In this document: positions 16,270 through 24,244 of the stretch, piece by piece
Layout of the letters: every line of letters begins with the position of its first letter
Position numbering within the stretch: position 1 is the stretch's first letter
From: a virus
Direction: 5' to 3' (one strand)
DNA: 38,272 nucleotides
Virus record (IMG/VR): IMGVR_UViG_3300002136_000006
Span: 1-38,272 of that record
Position numbers and translations under genes: made by a program
Notes under the pieces: generated by a model
The model's input: only the letters and a program-made list of their open reading frames with translations
Databases searched by the model: none
Told to the model about the DNA's origin: nothing

Positions 16270-16602
16270 TTGGAATTTATTGAAGACCCTGCAAAGCTAA
16301 CCTGCATTTGTAAGTCCGATAAGATGGTCACTCCCCTCACTATACGAAAGTCTCGTGATGGTTTTATATTCTTTGAAGTCATAACTGAGAAGGGAGCAGT
16401 ACCAGAAGAACTTAAAGGTAAGTTCTCTAATATGCCAAGCGCTAGAGAAGCTGTCGCTCAGTACTTCAGGACTATGCCAGAGACTGTAGCTGCTAGACGG
16501 GCTAGCTTCAACAAAGATTTTGATGAACGTAAGAAGGTAAAAAATGCCGCAAAGTCAGAGCCAGAAGACGATCAACACCTTCATCAAGGGCTTGATAACT
16601 GA
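16270..16602 (+). CDS. Small conserved protein with TTG start, between tail tubular A and B
   Basis: A 110-residue frame starting at TTG, with GGAAGGT nine bases before it and no better ATG until residue 19, so TTG is likely the real start. It contains 'LTCICKSDKMVTPLTIR' and a charged, Lys/Glu-rich tail. Its last 59 bases overlap the start of tail tubular B in another frame, an unusually long overlap for this genome. Its function is unknown. A chaperone or minor tail role is possible from position. Confidence 0.55.
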   Translation: MEFIEDPAKLTCICKSDKMVTPLTIRKSRDGFIFFEVITEKGAVPEELKGKFSNMPSAREAVAQYFRTMPETVAARRASFNKDFDERKKVKNAAKSEPEDDQHLHQGLDN

Positions 16603-18706
16603 GGCTGGTGAGCTTACTTTCCCACCTGATGCTTCCGTTGATGAACTTAATTGTGACCTTCGTCGTGATGGCTCTCGTCGTCGTCGTAAAGGGGCTATAG
16701 CTGAGGACAATAGTGTTCTCTCTACGTTTACTGTTGCTACTACTGACCTCGTACACACAGGTACTTGGCTTAACGTAGGCGGTCAGGCTGGCCTAGAGTA
16801 TTTAGTTATTCAAACTGGTGCTACTCTACGCTTTTATAACAAGGCATCAGCTCCTTATTCAGACAACCAACTTACTCAGACAGTTAACCTAGCTACGTAT
16901 GAAGTAGCAGGTAGTGTAGGAGCAGCTAACGTCAAGTGTCAGTTTGCATCCCTCAAGGGTGCCCTTATTGTGGCATCTCCAGCCATTGAAACTATCTACA
17001 TTGAGCGTGATAACATAACTGAGGTACTCTCAGTAAACCTTATCTCCTTTAAGATACGTGACTTTGAATGGCAAGGAACTAAAGCTGACTACTCAACAGG
17101 AATTGCAACAGGTTCTATTACTGATGTCCGTAAGTACGATACTTACAACTCAGGTTGGGTAGACACTAAAGGTGCTGCTGCTCTTGCTACTTACATTGCA
17201 GCTAATACTGAGTACCCTCCGCTTAACCTCCCTTGGTACGCAGGTAAAGATGCTAGTGGTGATTTCTCTGTAACAGAGTGGGAGAAGATCTACTCAGGTA
17301 CTAGCCTTATCGGTAACGGTCACTACATCCTTAACTTCTTTAACAAGGATAGAGCTACAGCTTCAGGTATTGCTGGTCTACCTACAGAGATTGAGACTTC
17401 TAGGTTTAAGTCAGTAGCAGCCTTTGCTGGTCGTGTATTCTACGCAGGTCTTCAAAGTTCTAAGAACTCAGGATCTATCCTATTCTCTCCTTTGATTGAT
17501 AACCTTGGTGACCTAGGTTTATGTTACCAGATTAACGACCCCACCTCAGAGGACATCAGTGACCTGCTAGACACCGATGGTGGTCGTATTATTATCCCAG
17601 ATGCAGTTAACATTAAGTACCTCTACGCCTACGGTGCTAACCTCTACGTGTTTGCTGACAATGGTGTGTGGTCGATCAATGGTGTTGATAACGTCTTCCG
17701 TGCTACTGAGTACTCTATCCAATCTATCTCTAGCGTAGGTATCCTAAGTGCTGAGACGTTTGTAGAGGCTGAAGGTATTCCCTTCTGGTGGTCTAGGTTT
17801 GGTATCCACGCTCTTACCTTTGACCAAGTATCAGGCTTAGCTAAAGAAGAAAACATAAGCGTTGGTACTATCCAAACCTTCTGGGATGACATCAGCCAGG
17901 ATTCTAAGTCTAGGGTTACAGCCCTATACGACAGGATCAATAAAGAGATTTACTGGACTTACCCTGAAGATGGTGAGACTAACGTAAACAAGTTTAATAA
18001 GTTCCTTATCTTAGACACTGTACTCCAAGCCTTCTACCCTTGGACAGTATCAGATGAGGCAACTAACACTGACTACATCATGGGCTTTAGCTTCTACTCA
18101 GGCTTCGGTTCAGATCAGTTAATCTTAGATGTCGTATCAGGAGCAGATGATGTCATCTCTAACAGTGACGATGTAATCAGCACACAGTACACTGACTACA
18201 TTACAGGTGATCCAGCTATCGTCTTGCTTATTAGAGATGGTGCTACAGGTAAAGTAACTATGGGTACCTTCTCAAGTAACACGTACTTGGACTGGGGTAC
18301 AACTAACTACTCCTCCTACGCAGAAGCTGGCTATGACTTCAAAGGGGATCTGTTCTACCAGAAGACTTCTCCTTACGTCATAACCTATATGCGTACTACT
18401 GAGACAGGTTGGACAGGTGACGAGATAGCAGGGTATGAGCCTATCAATCCCTCATCTCTGTTTGTATCTTCCTTCTGGGACTTCAAGAGTACACCATCTT
18501 CTGTTGCTCAACAGGCCTATAGATTTAAAACTATGCCAGTAGTAGGTGATCTAAATACTTGGGACTATCCTTCAAGTGTTATCTCGACAAGGCTTAAACT
18601 TCGTGGTAAAGGTAGATCAACCCGTCTGCGCTTTGAGAGTGAACAAGGCAAGGACTTCATCCTACTAGGCTATGGAGTTATTGATGCAAGTAACCAGCGT
18701 TACTAA
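16544..18706 (+). CDS. Tail tubular protein B (gp12-like nozzle)
   Basis: A 720-residue protein in the T7 gp12 position with AAGAAGGT before the ATG. The opening 'TINTFIKGLITEAGELTFPP' with 'DLRRDGSRRRRKG' is typical of tail tubular B. The remainder is beta-rich, propeller-like, with 'VADLNTW'-like strands near the end. Six copies form the tail nozzle through which DNA leaves. Length is near T7 gp12 (794). The 3' end overlaps the GNAT-like gene by 35 bases. Confidence 0.9.
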   Translation: MPQSQSQKTINTFIKGLITEAGELTFPPDASVDELNCDLRRDGSRRRRKGAIAEDNSVLSTFTVATTDLVHTGTWLNVGGQAGLEYLVIQTGATLRFYNKASAPYSDNQLTQTVNLATYEVAGSVGAANVKCQFASLKGALIVASPAIETIYIERDNITEVLSVNLISFKIRDFEWQGTKADYSTGIATGSITDVRKYDTYNSGWVDTKGAAALATYIAANTEYPPLNLPWYAGKDASGDFSVTEWEKIYSGTSLIGNGHYILNFFNKDRATASGIAGLPTEIETSRFKSVAAFAGRVFYAGLQSSKNSGSILFSPLIDNLGDLGLCYQINDPTSEDISDLLDTDGGRIIIPDAVNIKYLYAYGANLYVFADNGVWSINGVDNVFRATEYSIQSISSVGILSAETFVEAEGIPFWWSRFGIHALTFDQVSGLAKEENISVGTIQTFWDDISQDSKSRVTALYDRINKEIYWTYPEDGETNVNKFNKFLILDTVLQAFYPWTVSDEATNTDYIMGFSFYSGFGSDQLILDVVSGADDVISNSDDVISTQYTDYITGDPAIVLLIRDGATGKVTMGTFSSNTYLDWGTTNYSSYAEAGYDFKGDLFYQKTSPYVITYMRTTETGWTGDEIAGYEPINPSSLFVSSFWDFKSTPSSVAQQAYRFKTMPVVGDLNTWDYPSSVISTRLKLRGKGRSTRLRFESEQGKDFILLGYGVIDASNQRY

Positions 18707-19151
18707 AATTAAAAGAGTAACAGAAGAAGACATTGTTAATCTAGCTATACTAAGTAAACAGTTCTCTAAAGAAGCTAAAGAGAACGGTTACAACTTAGCC
18801 TTTAAACAAGATAAGTTTACTAAAAGTTTTGTAGCTATAATTAATAATCCAGACTACTACTACCTTGTAGCTGAGATAGATGACGAAGCAATAGGGTTCT
18901 TCTTAGGAGCTATCTTTCATCCTCTGTTTTCTGATGATACTATTGCTTCAGAAATGTTTTGGTGGGTAGATAAAGAACATAGAGGCCACAGTGCAGCCAT
19001 TAAAATGTTAAAGTCATTTGAGGATTGGGCTGAGAAATCTGGGGCTACACAAATAAACGTATCTGATCTACAAGGCGTTAAAAACTTAGATAAACTTTAT
19101 CAAAGACTAGGTTATAAAAGGTCAGAAGTTACTTACAGGAAGGACATATAA
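18672..19151 (+). CDS. GNAT-fold N-acetyltransferase in T7 gp13 position
   Basis: A 159-residue protein overlapping the end of tail tubular B; ATG at 18672 or 18684. It shows the GNAT layout: 'IKRVTEEDIVNLAILSKQF', 'YYYLVAEIDDEAIGFFLGA' (strands 2-4), 'MFWWVDKEHRGHSAAIKMLK' (strand 4 and the acetyl-CoA-binding R/Q-x-x-G-x-G/A loop, here R-G-H-S-A-A) and 'LDKLYQRLGYKRSEVTYRKD'. In T7 the gene at this place is gp13, needed for virion assembly and itself GNAT-related by fold to my knowledge. The loop differs from strict consensus, so catalysis is uncertain. Possible roles are modification of a virion protein or a non-catalytic assembly role. Confidence 0.75.
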   Translation: MELLMQVTSVTKIKRVTEEDIVNLAILSKQFSKEAKENGYNLAFKQDKFTKSFVAIINNPDYYYLVAEIDDEAIGFFLGAIFHPLFSDDTIASEMFWWVDKEHRGHSAAIKMLKSFEDWAEKSGATQINVSDLQGVKNLDKLYQRLGYKRSEVTYRKDI

Positions 19152-19549
19152 TGGTTATCGCTACAGGTACAGCAATTCTTATTGGGTTAGCTACAATAGG
19201 AACTGTTACTGCTCTTGAATCTGCTAAGCAGCAGAAGAAAGCTTCTCAGGCTGCTTCTAGGCAACAACAACTCCAGACACAACGATCACAACGTCAAGCT
19301 ATGCGTGAGGCACAGATTCTTCGTTCACAATCCCTTGCTACTACTCAGGGTATGGGTGTTGTTGGAGGCTCTGGGGTATCTGGAGGTCTTAGTTCTTTAG
19401 GCTCACAGCTTGGCAGTAACCTAGGCTATGCAGGTCAGTTGTCAGGCCTAGCCCAGCAACAAAGTATAGCTCAAAGTAGGGCTAATACCTACGGCGCTTA
19501 CTCAGACCTAGCGTTTACTGGGGCTAGCTTTGGTACGAAATTTATTTAA
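19151..19549 (+). CDS. Internal virion protein, gp14-like
   Basis: A 132-residue protein coupled by TAATG. An N-terminal hydrophobic helix ('VIATGTAILIGLATIGTVTA') is followed by a Gln/Arg-rich helix ('KKASQAASRQQQLQTQRSQR') and a Gly/Ser-rich C-terminus. This composition and the place before the large core proteins match T7 gp14, which is ejected and forms the outer-membrane part of the DNA channel. Shorter than T7 gp14 (196). Confidence 0.65.
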   Translation: MVIATGTAILIGLATIGTVTALESAKQQKKASQAASRQQQLQTQRSQRQAMREAQILRSQSLATTQGMGVVGGSGVSGGLSSLGSQLGSNLGYAGQLSGLAQQQSIAQSRANTYGAYSDLAFTGASFGTKFI

Positions 19550-19567
19550 TAGTCATAGGAATATAAA

Positions 19568-22500
19568 GTGGCCGACTTTATCGATCAAGGTATAAGCACT
19601 ACGTTCTTGGACGAAGGTGCTACTTATTCTCCTGTATATGACAGGCCAGAAAACTATGATGCTGTAGCTGTAGCCAATCAGGATGAAGGCCCTGATGATA
19701 CTAAATCTCGTATTGCACGGGATGCTAATCAAACATACCAGACAGATGTTACAACTGCTATTGATAATAAAGATGACCCAGTTGCTGTAGCTGACAAGAT
19801 AACCAATGGTGAGAGAAAACTATTTGGTGTCTATAGTTCAGATGAAGTTTACATTGAAGACAGTGTTATAGCTACTAGCCCAGGTTATAAAGCTGCTGAT
19901 CTACTCTACTACCGCAACCTTCAGATCATGTCTGAGGAGATTGAGAAAGCTTCTGTTGAACAACAAGATCGTACTTGGCTAGGTTACGGTGTCGACTTTG
20001 TTGACCGTGAGATTATTAGAGCTACTCTATTTGGTTGGTGGGAGAATGCTACTAACCGTACTGCCCGTGAAGGTGCAGACATTGCTAACACTCTATTCAA
20101 TCAGAGTGATCCTCGTGAAGTTCGTCGCTTTATGAAAGAGAAAGTAGATGCTGCTCGTTCTGAGGGTATCCTTGTTGGTGAGAACTTCTTCTCCTATAAT
20201 CAAATGCTACGTGAGGCTTATAGCTTAGGGTACAACCCTGACTTAGCTTGGGATCGTGTTTTTGCAGTTCTTGACTTTGCAGGGTTTGCTACTGGTGCAA
20301 GTAAGTTATCTAAACTAGCCTCTCTTAAATCAGCTACTGCTGCCACTCGTGCTGGTGCTTTAGGTGGTGTGGAAGAAGCTAATAAGATTGGTAATAACTT
20401 ACACGTAAGAGAGATTGATCCAATCAATACAGCTAATATGCAGTCTGCTGCTGTTGATCTTAATCCTGGTGTAGTCCGTCCTTCAACTGGCTTTGTTCAA
20501 AGAATAGTTTCTGAGAATAGGATTGCACAGAAGATTATGGCCTACATTAAAGGTGCAGTTCCTGACCCTGAAAGTATTCTTAACTTCGAAGCTGTTAAAG
20601 CTAAAGCTGCTACTGCCTTCGCTAAGGCTACTAAGACAACAGTATATAAAACTGACATAGTTAAAACATCTGAGAACATTACAGCGATAGAGTTTAGTAT
20701 TGGTAAGAAAGATGGTGTAGCCTTTAAACTTAATAAGAATGGTACTATTGAATCTGGTGCTCAGAAGATTGCTGATAGAGTAGGGGGAGAAGTAGTACCC
20801 CTTGATCCTCAGAACTTGTCGTTAGGTTACGTGGTTAAAGTACAGGAAGCAGCAGACACTCTTCAAGGTGTAGGCGGTGCCTTTAACATAACACTAGCTA
20901 AGACTATCTGGAATAGAACACTAGGCGCACTGCTTGATAACCCATTCGTAGGCTCAACAGCTTCTCGTGGTATCCGTGAGCTTAATGAACTTGCCCTACG
21001 TTCTGAGAATGCTAACAAATACCTACGTAATGCTGGTGCTAAAGCTGAGAAGAACATCTCTAAGCTTAGTGCAGACGAACGTAGTGTTATGGATAGTGTC
21101 TTAAAAGATCTAGTCGATGGGCCTGATTCTACCCTACGTAAACGGTGGGATGAGAGTGAGTTCTCCTCTCGTTGGAAAGCTGTTACTGGTACTAACCCTA
21201 ATAAGAAAGTCCTTGCTGCTTATCATTCAGCTGAAGACTTATCTGACATGGCCTACTTCTTTAACTCTATGGAAGCTTTGAAGTCTGCTGTAGCTAAAGG
21301 CTTTAAGAACTCAGTAGAAGTTGAGGCTGGAGTATTTGTTCCTGCTCGTCGTGTACGTCTAGCTACCCTTAAAGAAGGCACTAAAATCTTTGATGGTGCA
21401 GGTCGTGGTAAACTTCTTAAGGAAGACTATAAAGAGTTTGGTAATGACTTCAATGTGTGGGAACTATCGTCTCCTTGGAACGACCAAGAGTTTGTAGCAT
21501 TCCCTACATCTAACCGTGTCATTGGCCCAAGGGATGTGCTTGGTTACTCAGCCTATGGTCGTAGGTCTAACCCTGACATCAGGTACTTTACCTTTCTTAA
21601 GTTTACTAATGGTGACGTTAAGTCTATCTTAGGATCACTTACCGCTAAGCAAGCTGAACTTGCTAAGGCAGAGTTTAAAGCTATTCAAACAGCTTACAAA
21701 ACAGGTGGTACAACAGCACCTGTTACAAAAGGTTATCTAAAACCTATGCCTTCTACGCTTTCATCTTGGGATGAAACTATTCCTTACCAAGTGATTGGGG
21801 ATACTGAACCAGTTCTTCCTAGTAACCATTTCAGAATATATCGTGGTGAGGGGGGTAGCAAACAACAGTCTGTAAGTAACGGCGGTTGGTGGACAACAGA
21901 CCTCACTAAAGCTAAGGGGTTTTCTTCTGGTGGCGGTGAAGTTAAGTATATCGACATTGACCTAGCAGATAGAAAAACACTGATGTCTTTTGTGACAGGG
22001 CATGGTGGTGCTGATGAGCTGTTCACAACATCTAAGAGTGTTACACAAAAGTCTAAGAAGTTAGTTTTGACTAAACAGACTACTGTAGTAAAAGATATTG
22101 ATGAAGTTATCCAAGGTAACAACTCTTGGAACCCTAAGATCAATACTAAAGCTGAGATGGATGAGTTCCTAAAGGAGCATAAGATCAATATCTTTGAGGG
22201 TGAGATTGAAAGTCGTCTACGTGATGGCCCGTATCAAAACCCTAACGATAAGTTCTACAACGGTGATGCTATTGGTGATGTCATTGAACGTAGGAATGCT
22301 CGTGCTGAACTTCCGATAGCTCAGTACGGTGGTGGTGGTACGTATAACCCAGACCCTATTGACTCTATCATACAACAGTACGGCTCTGAGGCTCACCGAT
22401 ATGCCTTCTCCTTGTACAACTACAGGGCTATGCAAGGTTGGCTAGACACTGCTGATAACATGATGGCTAATAACTTGAACGTAGTTGTTCGAGTACCTGA

Positions 22501-24244
22501 TGCACAGAGCTTACGTCAGCGTTTCCTTAATGCTACCGTAGAAGGAACAAGTCCTGAAGCTCAACGTATGCGTGAAGTTAAAGATGTCATCATGCGTCAG
22601 GCTAGTATTAAGAGTGAAGGTGAACTTGCTCGTGAAAGCTTTGCTGAAAGTATGTCTGAGGCTTTGTTCGATCAGACTGGTATCAAGGCTAACTTTAAAG
22701 AACCTTCAGGTAAGCTTCTAAAGCTTGGCTTCTTTAGTGCCTTTGCCTTCAACGCATCTCAAATGTTCTTACAAGCATCTCAGGTAGCTAACGTCATTGC
22801 TGTCGCAGGTCGTGCAGGTATCAAAGGTACAGCACACTCTGTCCACATACGTAAGATACTCATGGGTTCAGATGATATAGCTACTGAAGCTTTAGGTTTA
22901 GACCGTCTAGCTAAGTCTATGGAGATGCCCCTTGGTACTGTCCAAGAAATAACCCGACTATTCCGTGAGACATTACCTAACGTAGTAATGGGTGACATCC
23001 TAGAGCTTGGTACCTCAGCTTCTGTTGGGCTGTCAACTAACGGTGCCTTAGGTAAAGCTGGTTACAAAGCTAAGAAGTTTGGTAAAGCTGTATACGATAT
23101 AGGTATGGTACCCTTTAATGCTGGGGAAGCTACAGCTAAGTCTTCTGCCTTTATGACTGCCGCTATTGAGTTCATTGAGAAGAACCCTAACATCTCAGTG
23201 CTATCTGAATCTGGTCGTAACTACATTGCTCGTCGTACCTCTACCCTTACACAGAATATGACGACAGCTACTAAGTCTAAACTTCAAACTGGTCTATGGC
23301 GTGTACCTTCGCAGTGGTTGAACTACTTCTTCCGTACATCTGAACAGGTATTTGTTGGTCGTGATCTTAACTTAGCTGAGCGTAGTCGCTTAGGCTTAAT
23401 GGTAATGCCCTTCTATGGCTTCACAGGCTTAGGTCTTGCCCCATTAGGTGCATCAGATGTAGTCTCTGAATGGCTAGGCTTAGATCCTACTGATGAGAAA
23501 GACCAAGCTACTTACATTGGCTTGAAGTATGGTGTACTCGATGGGTTCGTCAACTACTTCACTCCATTTGATGTAGCCCTAGGACAGCGTATGGCCCCTG
23601 CTACAGCCGTCTGGGACTTGTACGATAAGTTCACCCAAGAGAGTGTCTTAGCAGCCGCTGGTGGGCCTTCAGGGAGCATTGCATCTACAGGTGTAACTGC
23701 TCTGTTTAACCTTGTGTCTAACGTATCTAACGGGTATACTACAACTCTAACTGAAGACAGCTTACGTGTACTTCGTAACTTCTCAGGCATCAACAGTACA
23801 GCACAAGCTGCTGGTATTATGATGGATGGTGTGTACCGTAATAGGAAAGGCTTAGCTTTACCTATTGAGGTGGATGTAACAGATGCTATTATAACTGGGC
23901 TTGGCTTTACACCTATAGCAGCAACAGAAGTATACAGTAGAATTGGTGAGTATATTGATATACTTGATAATGAAAAGGCTATTGAGAAAATGGTACGTGA
24001 ACGTAGCCAACTTGCTTGGCAAGTATACCCTACTGATCCAGATAGAGCTTCTGCTATTCTTGAAGAAATGCAGACTATTGTTTCTAAAGCACCTCTGAGT
24101 GTATCTAAGAAACAAAACCTATTACGTATGGGTGGTCGTCCTTCTGGGCAAGACTTCTCCTACCTTGTAAGAAAAGCATATGAAGATGAGAGAACCTTTG
24201 CTGCGAAAAGCATGGAAGCTATCTTCGGTAAAGGAGTTGAATAA
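19568..24244 (+). CDS. Large internal virion (ejection) protein, 1558 residues
   Basis: Starts at GTG with AGGA upstream. It holds the T7 gp15/gp16 position and is similar in size to gp16 (1318). It is mostly helical with long Ala/Lys/Glu-rich segments and apolar stretches near residues 230-265 and 1050-1090 ('FFSAFAFNASQMFLQASQVA'). Residues about 711-850 look like an inserted module: 'FRIYRGEGG', 'GGWWTTDLTKAKGF' and 'VKYIDIDL' resemble the strands of ADP-ribosyltransferase-like folds. The flanks read as a continuous linker without it. No lysozyme motif is present; that is in the next gene. It is expected to be packed in the head and ejected ahead of the DNA. It overlaps the next gene by TAATG. 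Confidence 0.8.
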   Translation: MADFIDQGISTTFLDEGATYSPVYDRPENYDAVAVANQDEGPDDTKSRIARDANQTYQTDVTTAIDNKDDPVAVADKITNGERKLFGVYSSDEVYIEDSVIATSPGYKAADLLYYRNLQIMSEEIEKASVEQQDRTWLGYGVDFVDREIIRATLFGWWENATNRTAREGADIANTLFNQSDPREVRRFMKEKVDAARSEGILVGENFFSYNQMLREAYSLGYNPDLAWDRVFAVLDFAGFATGASKLSKLASLKSATAATRAGALGGVEEANKIGNNLHVREIDPINTANMQSAAVDLNPGVVRPSTGFVQRIVSENRIAQKIMAYIKGAVPDPESILNFEAVKAKAATAFAKATKTTVYKTDIVKTSENITAIEFSIGKKDGVAFKLNKNGTIESGAQKIADRVGGEVVPLDPQNLSLGYVVKVQEAADTLQGVGGAFNITLAKTIWNRTLGALLDNPFVGSTASRGIRELNELALRSENANKYLRNAGAKAEKNISKLSADERSVMDSVLKDLVDGPDSTLRKRWDESEFSSRWKAVTGTNPNKKVLAAYHSAEDLSDMAYFFNSMEALKSAVAKGFKNSVEVEAGVFVPARRVRLATLKEGTKIFDGAGRGKLLKEDYKEFGNDFNVWELSSPWNDQEFVAFPTSNRVIGPRDVLGYSAYGRRSNPDIRYFTFLKFTNGDVKSILGSLTAKQAELAKAEFKAIQTAYKTGGTTAPVTKGYLKPMPSTLSSWDETIPYQVIGDTEPVLPSNHFRIYRGEGGSKQQSVSNGGWWTTDLTKAKGFSSGGGEVKYIDIDLADRKTLMSFVTGHGGADELFTTSKSVTQKSKKLVLTKQTTVVKDIDEVIQGNNSWNPKINTKAEMDEFLKEHKINIFEGEIESRLRDGPYQNPNDKFYNGDAIGDVIERRNARAELPIAQYGGGGTYNPDPIDSIIQQYGSEAHRYAFSLYNYRAMQGWLDTADNMMANNLNVVVRVPDAQSLRQRFLNATVEGTSPEAQRMREVKDVIMRQASIKSEGELARESFAESMSEALFDQTGIKANFKEPSGKLLKLGFFSAFAFNASQMFLQASQVANVIAVAGRAGIKGTAHSVHIRKILMGSDDIATEALGLDRLAKSMEMPLGTVQEITRLFRETLPNVVMGDILELGTSASVGLSTNGALGKAGYKAKKFGKAVYDIGMVPFNAGEATAKSSAFMTAAIEFIEKNPNISVLSESGRNYIARRTSTLTQNMTTATKSKLQTGLWRVPSQWLNYFFRTSEQVFVGRDLNLAERSRLGLMVMPFYGFTGLGLAPLGASDVVSEWLGLDPTDEKDQATYIGLKYGVLDGFVNYFTPFDVALGQRMAPATAVWDLYDKFTQESVLAAAGGPSGSIASTGVTALFNLVSNVSNGYTTTLTEDSLRVLRNFSGINSTAQAAGIMMDGVYRNRKGLALPIEVDVTDAIITGLGFTPIAATEVYSRIGEYIDILDNEKAIEKMVRERSQLAWQVYPTDPDRASAILEEMQTIVSKAPLSVSKKQNLLRMGGRPSGQDFSYLVRKAYEDERTFAAKSMEAIFGKGVE

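Noticed and set aside
21784-22188. 134-residue minus frame opposite the putative inserted module of the ejection protein
   Set aside because: No ribosome site or family resemblance; the plus frame continues without interruption.
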